From NCBI GenBank assembly GCA_964547995.1, contig CAZJRB010000024.1, positions 1-64,000 on the forward strand: 64,000 bases of DNA, in the 5' to 3' direction. A program made the position numbers and the translations under genes. This document shows positions 49,668 to 58,141 of the stretch, in pieces (positions within the stretch are counted from its first letter, which is position 1; every line of letters starts with the position of its first letter). The notes below the pieces were generated by a model. It worked only from the letters and a program-made list of their open reading frames with translations. It did not search any database and was not told the origin of the DNA. The stretch is from CAZJRB01 sp964547995. Lineage in GTDB: Bacteria > Planctomycetota > Planctomycetia > Pirellulales > Thermoguttaceae.

Positions 49668-50879
49668 TCACTGTTTGACAGCCCCCACCGCGTTCTTCTG
49701 AAACACCTTGCGAATTTCGGATGCGTCCCCATTGCCAAAACCGCTGCGCTGAATCATCAGGACGAAGATCATTTCTCGCTTCGGGTCGACCCACCCCTGA
49801 GTGCCGAACGCGCCGCCGTGACCGAATGTACCGGGCGACAGCATTTCCGTCACCCCCTGTGGTTCGCGGACGATACACCACCCCAGTCCCCAGCCGTTGC
49901 CAGGAGTGAAGCCCGTCTTCAGGTCCTTGGTCTGTAAGCGGGTCATTTCCTCAACGGACGCCTTGGACACGATTCGCTTCCCATCAAGCTCTCCGCCATT
50001 GAGGACCATCTGGTAGAACCTCGCCATGTCCGTCGCCGTCGAGACGAGGCCACCTGAGGGATTCGGAGCCCGTTCACCCTGGTCGTCCGTCAGCCAATGC
50101 GCAACCGTCACGATGGATTTCTTATCTGGCCCAGGCTTGTAGATCGTCGCCACCCGCTTCCGCTGCTTTGGCGTCGGGCAGAATGTCGTGTCCTTCATCT
50201 TCAGCGGGCGAAAGATGCGGTCACGCAGGAACTTGTCGAAGGGTTGCCCGGATGCGACTTCAACCACTCGACCGCACACGGTAAGTCCCGGGCTATACTG
50301 CCATTTCGCACCCGGTTGGAAACCGAGGGGCCTCTTTGCTATTGCTTCAGCGGTTTCTTTTAACGTGCGTTCACACCGTTGGCTGCCGACGATTCCCGAG
50401 GTGTGGGTCATACAGTCACGGATTGTGATCGCGCGGGACGGTGGGGCGTCCTTCAGCGACACGTCCTTGAACTCGGGGATGTACTTGGAAACGGGGTCGT
50501 CGAGTGACAACTTACCCTCGTCCTTGAGGATCATCACGGCGGTTGCCGTAATCGGCTTCGTCATCGACGCGATTGCGAAGAGCGAATCCTCCTGTATGGG
50601 CTTCTTCTCCTCGACGTTGGCGAGTCCAACGGCTTCGATGTGAACGATCCGTCCCTTTCGGGCCACCAGTGTGACCACTCCCGCGACCTGCTTGTTTTCG
50701 ACAAACTCGCGCATCCGCTTAGGGATCTGTGCGAGGTGCTTCGCGTCCATGCCAACGCTGGCCGGATCAGAACAAGGGGGCTTGGTTTGTGGAGTGTCCT
50801 TTGCTGATCCCTTGGAAACAGTAAGGGCCAAGGCTGTGAGAAGCAAGGCGAAGCCATGGTAGAAGGGCAAGCGTTTCAT
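49668..50879 (-). CDS. Secreted serine beta-lactamase-like hydrolase
   Basis: A 403-residue protein with a signal peptide (FALLLTALALTVSKGSA) and the class C beta-lactamase/penicillin-binding fold. The nucleophile motif S-x-x-K is SMTK in FAIASMTKPITATAV, a YSP follows in the place of YxN, and GHGGAFG sits near the end where KTG is expected. It is more likely an esterase or D-aminopeptidase-like enzyme than a resistance enzyme. The start at 50879 has GGAGGAACC upstream; a longer frame start is rejected. Confidence 0.9.
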   Translation of the reverse strand: MKRLPFYHGFALLLTALALTVSKGSAKDTPQTKPPCSDPASVGMDAKHLAQIPKRMREFVENKQVAGVVTLVARKGRIVHIEAVGLANVEEKKPIQEDSLFAIASMTKPITATAVMILKDEGKLSLDDPVSKYIPEFKDVSLKDAPPSRAITIRDCMTHTSGIVGSQRCERTLKETAEAIAKRPLGFQPGAKWQYSPGLTVCGRVVEVASGQPFDKFLRDRIFRPLKMKDTTFCPTPKQRKRVATIYKPGPDKKSIVTVAHWLTDDQGERAPNPSGGLVSTATDMARFYQMVLNGGELDGKRIVSKASVEEMTRLQTKDLKTGFTPGNGWGLGWCIVREPQGVTEMLSPGTFGHGGAFGTQGWVDPKREMIFVLMIQRSGFGNGDASEIRKVFQKNAVGAVKQ

Positions 50880-51048
50880 TAGCGGTTCCTCCAGAGAAGG
50901 TCTGTGTCGAGCCCCAGTATAACGGCAGTTCAAGAGAATCGCCACTTCCGCTGGCGAGGTCTCAGATCTAAATAAATGCCCACAAGCGTGTCAGAATACA
51001 TGCTGACGTAGGTTAGCGTTTCTAGGCCCCATTTTCGGCCATCTTTCG

Positions 51049-51070
51049 GCCCCTGATCGGGGCTCTTTTT
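51049..51070 (+). terminator. Intrinsic terminator-like hairpin
   Basis: GCCCC TGATC GGGGC followed by TCTTTTT (51064-51070) forms a short GC stem with a T-run. It lies upstream of the sigma-like gene and after no obvious plus-strand gene, so it could act as a leader attenuator for that gene or simply insulate it. Confidence 0.5.
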
Positions 51071-51112
51071 GCGCGCTCACGCAATGTCGCGGGGCGCGGT
51101 GTACCAGTCACC

Positions 51113-51128
51113 GCCCCCGCACGGGGGC
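51113..51128 (+). promoter_or_regulatory. GC hairpin before the sigma-like gene
   Basis: A perfect 16-base palindrome (GCCCCCGCACGGGGGC) about 10 bases before the AGGAGA ribosome site of the gene at 51149. Placed in the leader, it could affect translation or transcript stability. Confidence 0.4.
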
Positions 51129-51148
51129 ACTTTGTCAGGAGATCCCCC

Positions 51149-51781
51149 ATGATTGCGAAGATCGACCGTGAAGAGAGTCCCGAATGGCACGCACCATTCA
51201 TGCAGATGCTTCCCCAGATCCAACGTCGAGCATCCCTCGCCTTCCGAGGCCTGCCCGAAGAGACTCGTCAGGAGAAGATCCAAGACGTCATCTGCCACGC
51301 CACCGAAGCCTACAAACGGCTCCATGACCAAGGCAAGACCCACGTCGCCACCGCGCACACGCTAGCGACCAACGCCATCAAGCGAACGCGGGTTGGGCGG
51401 AAAGTTGGCATGAAGCTGAACGTGCGGGACATCAGCTCGCAGTATTGTCAGCAGCAGAAGGGCGTGACCCTCGGTCGGTTGGATAGATTCCGGCGGGAAA
51501 CGGAAAGCTGGGATGAAGTGTTGGTCGAGGACAGGCACGCTGGCCCGGCTGAAACGGCGGCGGCGCGGATCGACCTTCGCGACTGGCTCAAGATCCTCTC
51601 CAAGATGCAGAAGAAGGCCGCGACGAAGCTGGCCGCCGGCGAAAGGACGGGCAAGGTCGCCAAGCTGCTGGGGGTTTCTTCGGGCAGGATTTCGCAGCTT
51701 CGGCGCGAGTTGATGGAGAGTTGGAGGCGGTTTCAGGGCGAAGATCCTCTGGATCGGATGCTTGGCGAGGCTGCCGCGTAA
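51149..51781 (+). CDS. Sigma-70-like regulator of unknown target
   Basis: A 210-residue protein resembling a divergent sigma factor. The N-terminal half (QEKIQDVICHATEAYKRLHD) recalls region 2. The C-terminal half ends in a helix-turn-helix (KVAKLLGVSSGRISQLRREL, about 168-190) as in region 4. An AGGAGATC site precedes the ATG. It is on the opposite strand to the DGR and close to its 3-prime end. The family is common in planctomycete accessory regions; its promoter targets are unknown. Confidence 0.65.
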   Translation: MIAKIDREESPEWHAPFMQMLPQIQRRASLAFRGLPEETRQEKIQDVICHATEAYKRLHDQGKTHVATAHTLATNAIKRTRVGRKVGMKLNVRDISSQYCQQQKGVTLGRLDRFRRETESWDEVLVEDRHAGPAETAAARIDLRDWLKILSKMQKKAATKLAAGERTGKVAKLLGVSSGRISQLRRELMESWRRFQGEDPLDRMLGEAAA

Positions 51782-52002
51782 GGCTGGTTGTAGGTGCCTT
51801 GCCTGGGGCAGGACGCGATGCGTTCCTGTCTTCCGACGTTATGCAGCCTTTCTCGCTTGAAGAAAACGCGCGGGCGGAGTCTTCGCCGGTTGGGCTACCA
51901 ACCCCGCCCGTGCTTCTCGGGTTCGCCCCAGACGGTGACTCGCACCGTCCGGGGACGGGACTTTGTCCTGTTCGGCGGACGTGCTCCACTATCCGTCGAG
52001 CT

Positions 52003-52125
52003 AGGGCCAGTCGGAAGCCCAGGTTGTTGTTCCGGTTGCCAGGCGAGTTGTTGTTGCGATTCGCCGACCGGCAGTTCTCCGGGTGGTTGTTCCAACTGCC
52101 GCCGCGATTCACGCGGTTCGAGCCA
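52003..52125 (-). repeat. DGR template repeat (TR)
   Basis: A 123-bp copy of the end of the target gene. On the coding strand it has 30 adenines, mostly in AAC/AAT codons, giving 13 Asn codons at the sites that vary in VR. It begins inside the 3-prime end of the RT gene: the RT stop (52109-52111) and last four codons lie within the TR. It is non-coding otherwise and is presumably transcribed with the RT and reverse transcribed with adenine infidelity. Confidence 0.93.
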
Positions 52126-53125
52126 ACGGACAAAGCCCTGTCTCCTCCAAGATTCGTTTCCTGTATTCGATCGACTCGGCACGCCGCACAAACGCCAGAA
52201 GCGGTTCGACGTGCCGCGCCGTTTCTTCTTCATCCCAGAAGCCGCTCTCGTAGAGGGCATGGTATCGCCGCATCTTCCGGCGGAACCGATTGCGGGTGCG
52301 CCGTGCCAGCCCGAGCCGCCCCGGAAACACCCGATAGCCGAGGAAGGTCATCCCTCGCGAACATGCGTTCAGACAAACCGGCTTCAATTCCAGCCGCAGC
52401 TCTTCGCCGAGGAATTGCTCGGCCTCGCGTCGAATCCAGCAAAGCTCGGCCCGGCAGTCGCTCCAGATCACGAAATCGTCCATATATCGCACATACCTGC
52501 GGCAACGCAGCGTTTCCTTCACGAAGTGGTCGAAAACGGCCAGGTAGTGGTTCGCGAAAAACTGGCTCGTCAGGTTCCCGATCGGCAGCCCCCTGCCCGG
52601 CGTCGTCGCGTACGAATCAATGACGCCGTCGAGGATTTCGAGAAGACGGCGGTCCTTGAAACGCCTCCGCAGGAGCATCTTGAGAACGACGTGGTGGAGT
52701 GAATCGAAGTACCTCCGCACGTCGAGCTTCAGATACCAGTCCCCGGTGCGCGAAAACCGGCGTGCCCGGGCGACCGCCGCATCCAAGCCCTTGCCCTTGC
52801 GGCATGCGTAGCTGTCGTAGATCTGATAACGCTCGAACTCCCCTTCACAGACGTTCATCATCGCATGATGTGCCACCTGATCGCGGAGCGGCGGGGCGCA
52901 GATGAGCCGTTTCTTCGGATCTTCAACGTAGAACCGATGGTACGGTCCCCAACCGATCGGCCCGGAGAGCAACTGGTCGCGCAACCGGCGTACGTTGGCG
53001 TCCAAGTCGTCGCGAAATCGCAAGACGTGTATACTGCCCCGCTTCCCTTTCGACGCCTTCCAAAAGGCGAGACGCAGGTTATCCGCGTCGGCGATCTGCT
53101 CAATTACGTTGCCCAGCCGTCTCAT
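52109..53125 (-). CDS. DGR reverse transcriptase
   Basis: A 338-residue reverse transcriptase. The first catalytic Asp is in YLKLDVRRYFDSL (Asp135). The template-binding motif is IGNLTSQ (182-188), the DGR signature where group II introns and retrons have QGxxxSP. The active-site YMDD is at 214-217. It makes cDNA from the TR transcript, misincorporating opposite adenines. The ATG at 53125 has GGAGAGC upstream and overlaps the HRDC gene by 26 bp, so the two are coupled. The C-terminus is encoded by the first bases of the TR. Confidence 0.96.
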   Translation of the reverse strand: MRRLGNVIEQIADADNLRLAFWKASKGKRGSIHVLRFRDDLDANVRRLRDQLLSGPIGWGPYHRFYVEDPKKRLICAPPLRDQVAHHAMMNVCEGEFERYQIYDSYACRKGKGLDAAVARARRFSRTGDWYLKLDVRRYFDSLHHVVLKMLLRRRFKDRRLLEILDGVIDSYATTPGRGLPIGNLTSQFFANHYLAVFDHFVKETLRCRRYVRYMDDFVIWSDCRAELCWIRREAEQFLGEELRLELKPVCLNACSRGMTFLGYRVFPGRLGLARRTRNRFRRKMRRYHALYESGFWDEEETARHVEPLLAFVRRAESIEYRKRILEETGLCPLARTA

Positions 53126-53594
53126 CGCCGCTCTCCGTCTGCGGTCCACCGGAGTCCCGAATCGCCGCCAGCAGCGACTCGCCGTACTTGTCGGCCTTGG
53201 CGTCCCCGAATCCCTCGATCGTCTTCAGTGCGGCGATCGTCGTCGCGCGGCTGCGGGCCATCTCGGCAAGCTGCTCGTTGGTGCATACGGCGTAGACCGG
53301 AACCGCTTCGTTGGCGGCAAGCCGTTTTCGCTCCTCCCTCAGCCGGGCGAACACGGCGAAGTCGGCCTCGGAAAGCACGTCTTTGTAGTCGATTCGGGAC
53401 CGGCCTTTCCCGCCGTCGCCGCCGGGCTTACCGCCCGGCAGATACTCGATGCAGAAACACCAGCACGCCGTCGCGCTCTCGGCCACCAACTCCTTCTGCA
53501 CGGAGACGACGCGGTGGGAGCGGAGGAACCGATTCAACTCCTCTTCCGCGTCCAAGTCACCGGTCGCCGGAATCGACATTATCCTGAATTGCAT
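53100..53594 (-). CDS. DGR accessory protein with HRDC domain
   Basis: A 164-residue protein of the HRDC-domain family found next to DGR reverse transcriptases. The N-terminal part (ELNRFLRSHRVVSVQKELV … CFCIEYLPGG) is specific to this family. The HRDC domain follows (about 85-150: LREERKRLAANEAVPVYAV, TIAALKTIEGFGDAKADKYG). It takes the place of the Avd accessory and probably binds nucleic acid or the RT. It overlaps the RT gene. It starts at 53594, or possibly at an internal ATG at 53579. Confidence 0.92.
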   Translation of the reverse strand: MQFRIMSIPATGDLDAEEELNRFLRSHRVVSVQKELVAESATACWCFCIEYLPGGKPGGDGGKGRSRIDYKDVLSEADFAVFARLREERKRLAANEAVPVYAVCTNEQLAEMARSRATTIAALKTIEGFGDAKADKYGESLLAAIRDSGGPQTESGDETAGQRN

Positions 53595-53679
53595 AGATTA
53601 CCCAAATTGACAGCGTGCAAAAATATCGCGACCAGGGCTACGCCCTGGAGGAGCACCTTGTTCCTGACTCTCTCAAGTA

Positions 53680-53736
53680 CGGATCGGAGGCTGCTTGGCC
53701 CGGCTTACGCACGGGCCTGCGCTACCCTCCGATCCG
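53680..53736 (-). promoter_or_regulatory. Stem-loop just downstream of the VR
   Basis: Perfect 11-base arms (CGGATCGGAGG and complement at 53680-53690 and 53726-53736) enclose a smaller hairpin with GCCCG/CGGGC arms (near 53698-53717). It starts 22 bases beyond the VR end on the coding strand. Several DGRs need a hairpin or cruciform at this location for efficient retrohoming, so this is a candidate for that element; it could also be a terminator. Confidence 0.6.
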
Positions 53737-53738
53737 AC

Positions 53739-56318
53739 CTACTTGCCTAGCCGAACGAGGGCCAGCCGGAAGCCCAGGTCGTGGTAACGGTGGCCAGGCG
53801 AGTGGCAGGAGCGATACGCCGACCGGCAGCGCTCCGGGTGGTGGTGCCAACCGCCGCCGCGATACACGCGGTACGAGCCAGTAGGAGGACCCACTGGATC
53901 GACCGGAGGTGACTGCGCGTAAAAGTCCTTCGCATACCAGTCGGAACACCACTCCCAGACGTTCCCGTGCATATCATACAAGCCCCAGGCATTCGGCTGG
54001 CCCTGGCCGACCGGATGCGTCTTACCGCCCGAATTGTCCTTGAACCAGCCGTGCTGCGCAAGCAACGCCGGGTTGTCGCCAAAATAGAATGCCGTCGTCG
54101 TGCCCGCTCGGCACGCGTACTCCCAGCCCGCCTCCGTCGGCAAGCCGAATAGCATCCCTTGCTTCTCGAACGCCGCGTTTATCTTCGCCAAAAACTGCTG
54201 CACATCCTCCCAACTCACCTTTTCCACCGGGTTCAGCGGGCCGTTGAACTGCGACGGATTATTGCCCATTGCCGCTTCCCACTGCGCCTGAGTCACCTCG
54301 TACTTGCCGAGGTAAAAAGGCTTCGTGATCTTTACCTTGTGCTGCGGCCCTTCCGTCGGAATCCTCTCAATGGCCCACTTATCGTTATGGGCCTTGGCTT
54401 GTTCCAGGGCCAGCGCACGCTCCGCCTCCGGCGAACCCATCACGAACTCGCCTGGCGGAATCAGCACGAACTCCATCTTCACGCCACCGGGAAGGTCGAT
54501 GGCCAGCTCCTTCGGGATTTTCGGCTCTTTCGGGCGTTTCGGTCTACCAGGCTTCTCCGGCGAGGACTCCGCGATCTTGGCTATCTCCGCCACACGACTC
54601 GACACCTTGTCTTTCGTAAAGCCCTTCGGAAGCTCCCCGGCGGCTCTCTCGTACCACTCGCCCGCATGGAGCATCAAGGCGTTCTTCTCCGTACTCTCAA
54701 CCTTCTCGCTCAGCAGCCACCAGGTGTCGGCCAGCCGGACCTGTTCCTCTGGATCAGTCGGCGGGGAGTCGAGTTCTTCCGCCGCCACGGTCTTCAACGT
54801 CGGGCTGCTGCACTTCGCCAAGTGCGGAAGACCCCGCTCCCAAAGGCCACGCTGGAAGCAAAACCACCGCCCCACGGCCAGGTTCGCCGCCGGGTCGTCG
54901 GGATTTGCCTTCAGTGCCTCCTGAGCAGCCCCCAACTCCTTGAACTGCTCGGCCATCTTGCGGACGTCATTGCGGCGGTCGTACGCGCGTTTGCGAAGGT
55001 CCCGGTCCCGGACATCGCGACAAAGCCCGTAGGCCGCGTCGGCAATGCTCAGGGCAATGTCATGGCGACCCGCGTCGATCGCCTCGTCGATCACCGTATC
55101 GCCCGCGTCCATGAACGCCACGATCCGCTGGGCTTCCGGCTTGCCCGACACGAACGTGGCCAGCATCTTCTGTTTCCCTTCGAGCGTGTCCAGGTCGAAT
55201 TGTTGGCCCATCGCATCGACGACTTCGAGCATCATCGCAGGATCGCCGCCCCGGCAGGCGATTTCCATGGCCTTTCGGAAGTAGACAAATTTTTCGACCG
55301 GTCCGCCCTGCGACTCCTTGCCCAGGCCGAAGAGTCTCTTGGCCAGTTCGACGTCCTCTTCGGCGGTTCTCTTCTGGGAGAGTTTGTAGACGTCGTCGAA
55401 CTGGCGGGCCATTTTCTCCTGATCCGCCAATGACGGGACGGGTAACTTCTGCTCCGCTGGCGGTTTGGCGTTGGGTTCGACATTGGGTGTTTCGGGTTTT
55501 GGGGTCTCCGGCTTCGGCGTTGTCGGGTCGGTCGCGGCAACCGTCTCGCCGGGCGGTTTCTCTTCGGGCGGGACTTCCGGAGGCTTTTGATCGGGCGGCT
55601 CCGGTTCCACGTCGCCGCTGGGCCCGTCGGGCGGCTTCCTCGGACCTTCATCCGGGACGGGTTTCGGGGGTCGCGGTTCTGTCGGCTTCGGTACCGGGGC
55701 GGGCACCGGCTGTTGTGGACCCTGGGGCACGCCAGCTACCGGTTGGCGTTTCTCATCCTGACCGCCGCCCAACTTCCACGCCAGCACGCCGATCACCAAA
55801 AGCAACAGCACGCCGACGCCGGCCGCGCCAGCAATCATCAGCTTTCGTTCGCCACCGGCTTCTTCCGAAACGGCCTTTGACGGCTGCGGCCCGGCGGACG
55901 CGGGCTTCTTCTTCGCTTCCTTAGCGGCCTCCTTCAGCTTGCTGACCTCGATCGCTTCGAGGAACCCGACCAGCGTGGTCGAGATTTCCTCGTGCCGGGA
56001 CGCAGATTCATCGTCCAACACGGATTCCGATTCCAGCCGCATCCGCTCCCGAAGCAGTTCGTCGTACTTGGCCTTCTTCTCGGGATTGAGCAGCGTGACC
56101 CTGGCGGAAGAAACCTGGTTGAGGAGTTTCTGCGACTGAGCACTCCGCTTGCCAGCCTGGAAGGTCCGCAGATGACCCATCCGCTGATCGGCGGCGCTTT
56201 CAATCACACTGGGTTTGTCTTCAAACGTCCGAATAGCAAGCAGCCGGTATAAGTCGGGCGGTTGGTCCTCCGGCGCGATCCCAAGCCATTCGTAGTACGG
56301 ATCGAATGCTTCGGCCAT
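53739..56318 (-). CDS. DGR target: J-like/TM/SUMF1 membrane protein
   Basis: An 859-residue protein. A J-like planctomycete domain (residues 5-92: FDPYYEWLGIAPEDQPPDLY … LLNPEKKAKYDELLR) comes first. A single transmembrane helix follows (about 161-182), then a Pro-rich linker (190-300), a helical middle, and a C-terminal SUMF1/FGE domain (605-859: EFVLIPPGEFVMGSP … GNVWEWCSDWY). The VR covers residues 813-854. All 13 template Asn residues are replaced here, for example Tyr816, Tyr819, His825, Arg830, Tyr835, Ser837, Cys838 and Asp847. Topology places the variable face outside the cytoplasm, so it probably binds a changing ligand. The start at 56318 has GAGGGAGGGG upstream. Confidence 0.93.
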   Translation of the reverse strand: MAEAFDPYYEWLGIAPEDQPPDLYRLLAIRTFEDKPSVIESAADQRMGHLRTFQAGKRSAQSQKLLNQVSSARVTLLNPEKKAKYDELLRERMRLESESVLDDESASRHEEISTTLVGFLEAIEVSKLKEAAKEAKKKPASAGPQPSKAVSEEAGGERKLMIAGAAGVGVLLLLVIGVLAWKLGGGQDEKRQPVAGVPQGPQQPVPAPVPKPTEPRPPKPVPDEGPRKPPDGPSGDVEPEPPDQKPPEVPPEEKPPGETVAATDPTTPKPETPKPETPNVEPNAKPPAEQKLPVPSLADQEKMARQFDDVYKLSQKRTAEEDVELAKRLFGLGKESQGGPVEKFVYFRKAMEIACRGGDPAMMLEVVDAMGQQFDLDTLEGKQKMLATFVSGKPEAQRIVAFMDAGDTVIDEAIDAGRHDIALSIADAAYGLCRDVRDRDLRKRAYDRRNDVRKMAEQFKELGAAQEALKANPDDPAANLAVGRWFCFQRGLWERGLPHLAKCSSPTLKTVAAEELDSPPTDPEEQVRLADTWWLLSEKVESTEKNALMLHAGEWYERAAGELPKGFTKDKVSSRVAEIAKIAESSPEKPGRPKRPKEPKIPKELAIDLPGGVKMEFVLIPPGEFVMGSPEAERALALEQAKAHNDKWAIERIPTEGPQHKVKITKPFYLGKYEVTQAQWEAAMGNNPSQFNGPLNPVEKVSWEDVQQFLAKINAAFEKQGMLFGLPTEAGWEYACRAGTTTAFYFGDNPALLAQHGWFKDNSGGKTHPVGQGQPNAWGLYDMHGNVWEWCSDWYAKDFYAQSPPVDPVGPPTGSYRVYRGGGWHHHPERCRSAYRSCHSPGHRYHDLGFRLALVRLGK
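53758..53880 (-). repeat. DGR variable repeat (VR) in the target gene
   Basis: A 123-bp region matching the TR with 19 differences: 18 where the TR coding strand has A and one where it has G. The 3-prime part (LGFRLAL codons) is nearly unchanged, as expected of the initiation-of-mutagenic-homology region. It ends five codons before the target stop. Confidence 0.95.
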
Positions 56319-56615
56319 TATCCCCTCCCTCGAACAGAGTAGAACGAGAATCATCCCTCCAGAGAGTGATGACGAACACTCATTATTGCCAACGGGCAGA
56401 TGGGCTGCAAGGGGTCGAAAAATGAGGCTGGAATGGCCCTGTGAGCCCTGCTAAGGCTGACATCCAAAAGAAAAGGGACATGCTGGATTCGTTCGAGGGG
56501 ACGTTGACATCACTCTCTGTCCGGACGGCGACCAGCATGTCCACAACACAGTATACAGACCAGTTGTGGTCGATGCAAGATTCCGGTAGCGATCGCTGAT
56601 TATCTCCCAGCCCCG
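56319..56615. other. Intergenic region
   Basis: About 300 bp between the DGR target start and the next minus-strand gene. It probably contains the target promoter. No other feature was recognised. Confidence 0.35.
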
Positions 56616-56879
56616 TTACAACATCCAATCCTTCTTTAGGATCTCGTCGATCTGGCCGTCCTTCAAAAGACCCCGGAGTCGAAGTGCCTCTTCTCGGGAC
56701 ACGTTCTCCATGCGTTTCTCCCACTCCGGGGCCTCGTCGTCCTGGTCGGCCATCTTCGTCAGCAGCACGGTCCCCGTGCGAGAGACGTCCATCGTGTAGA
56801 CGGTCCACTTGTCCTCGTTCTCGTAGCCGTAGTCGAGCCACGCGCTGGGGTATCGCGTTACGAGGGTAACGGTCGGCAT
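56616..56879 (-). CDS. Small acidic protein of unknown function
   Basis: An 87-residue protein with no recognised domain (MPTVTLVTRYPSAWLDYGYE … GQIDEILKKDWML). Composition and a strong GGAAGG ribosome site seven bases before the ATG support it as a gene. The content has alternating strand/helix pattern. Confidence 0.6.
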   Translation of the reverse strand: MPTVTLVTRYPSAWLDYGYENEDKWTVYTMDVSRTGTVLLTKMADQDDEAPEWEKRMENVSREEALRLRGLLKDGQIDEILKKDWML

Positions 56880-56997
56880 AATTGCCTTCCCACCGGCTTA
56901 TCGGAGTGCCCCGCCACGCTCTTGAGTTTACCCATACTTGCCGCCGGTTCACAGGGGCCGGCGATTCAAACATTCAATTCAGAAAGGGCTGATTTCT

Positions 56998-57477
56998 ATG
57001 ACATTGAAACTCACAGTCGGCGTTTGCCGCAAAATCGGCCAGGCCAACTACGGATCGGCCAGCGCCTCGTGCAATGCCGAGGTCGAGCTGAACTCAACGC
57101 TGGAAGACCTCGATGCCTTTCACCAGGCGGCCAAAGATGGCTTCGCCGCCTGCGAGCGGGCCGTCAACGACCAGTTGACGAAGAGCCAGGGCAACGGCAG
57201 CGCCACGCACCGTCCTCCCCTCGAACAGCCCAGCGGCAATGGCAACGGCCCTCGTCCCGCTTCCGAGAAACAGCTCGACTACGTCCGCCGGCTCGCCAGC
57301 CAGATCGAAGGGCTGGGAGTTCGGGGCTTGGAGGGCCTGGCGACCAACATGTTTGGCAAACCCGTTGCCGGCCTAGCGAGCCCCGAAGCGAGCCGCCTGA
57401 TCGACGTTCTCAAGGGAGCCAAGGACGGAAGCGTCGATGTGCAGGAAATGTTGAATGTCGCCGATCGCAAGGTATGA
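56998..57477 (+). CDS. Unknown protein with conserved-looking C-terminal module
   Basis: A 159-residue protein. The N-terminal half (TLKLTVGVCRKIGQANYGSAS) looks like a small beta-rich domain, and a Gly/Asn/Pro-rich linker (about 70-85) joins it to a C-terminal helical module (ASEKQLDYVRRLASQIEGLG … PEASRLIDVLKGAKDG). Similar C-terminal modules occur on phage and plasmid proteins, so a mobile-element origin is possible. An AAGGG site precedes the ATG. Confidence 0.7.
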   Translation: MTLKLTVGVCRKIGQANYGSASASCNAEVELNSTLEDLDAFHQAAKDGFAACERAVNDQLTKSQGNGSATHRPPLEQPSGNGNGPRPASEKQLDYVRRLASQIEGLGVRGLEGLATNMFGKPVAGLASPEASRLIDVLKGAKDGSVDVQEMLNVADRKV

Positions 57478-57533
57478 CTTCGTTTGGCCGGCCCACAGAA
57501 AATGGATCTCTTGCTCAACAAAGGAGTAACTGC

Positions 57534-57704
57534 ATGAGTAATAGTTCGTCGTCTGGCGATTCTGAAATCGGACTCCTCCTCGCCGCACTCATCACCTCCG
57601 GAATCCTCAATGCGTGGCTCTTCAAAGATTATGTCGGACTTCTCGTGTTGGCCGGAGCTATCATCGTAGGACTGTGGGCTGCCCGAGCAATTAACGGCGA
57701 CTGA
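57534..57704 (+). CDS. Small one- or two-helix membrane protein
   Basis: A 56-residue protein with a Ser-rich start (MSNSSSSGDSEIG) and two hydrophobic stretches (LLLAALITSGILNAWLF and VGLLVLAGAIIVGLWAA). AAGGAG lies seven bases before the ATG. It follows the previous gene by 56 bp and is probably co-transcribed. Function unknown. Confidence 0.65.
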   Translation: MSNSSSSGDSEIGLLLAALITSGILNAWLFKDYVGLLVLAGAIIVGLWAARAINGD

Positions 57705-58141
57705 CGCGCCCTCCGCGTCCTCGCTCCGCTTGCGGGGCGGGGATGCGGGGATCTGCTCTGCGATGGATCAATTCAGCGCAAGGCGATTCAGCGTCTCTTC
57801 TTTATCTGTTGTGCCGCCCGCTGCTACGACTACGGCGGAGGTGGCTGCCGGTCAGGTGTGCCAATCCCGCTGGCACTGGTTGAAGCGGATCACCGGCCTC
57901 AACGCCGAGATTCCTGGTTCTTGCGGGGAGGTAACAGCTTGTTCTTGCAGGGGACGAGCGACGATCTTCCACGAAGACGGGTGCGCCGACCTAGCAGGAT
58001 ACCCCTTCAAATCGCTCAGATTGGCCTGTGCTCTTCTTGCGCAACGGACAGGTCTTCTGGCACATGTTTGGCTAGGAGGGCCAAGAATGGCTGCAAGAAA
58101 GCCTGGAGGCATTCGTGCCGGGAGCGTTGACAGATTACCCG
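57705..58141. other. Intergenic region, no convincing gene
   Basis: A 437-bp gap between convergent genes. A plus-strand open frame crosses it and runs on into the end of the kinase gene, but its composition is poor and no motif is seen. Confidence 0.4.

Larger units (their letters stand above)
52003..56318 (-). mobile_element. Diversity-generating retroelement (complete)
   Basis: The element reads target gene with VR, HRDC accessory gene, reverse transcriptase, template repeat, all on the minus strand. This is one of the known DGR gene orders. TR and VR pair over 123 bp with 19 differences, of which 18 are at template adenines (coding strand). All required parts appear intact, so the element is probably active or recently active. 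Confidence 0.93.

Noticed and set aside
51588..52133. Minus-strand open frame that reads the template repeat as protein (GSNRVNRGGSWNNHPEN …)
   Set aside because: The match to the SUMF1 end comes from the TR being a copy of the VR. It overlaps the RT gene end and the opposite sigma-like gene and has no domain of its own.
52109..53125. Retron or group II intron reverse transcriptase
   Set aside because: The IGNLTSQ motif, the linked HRDC gene and a TR/VR pair with adenine-specific changes identify a DGR; no msr/msd or maturase region is seen.
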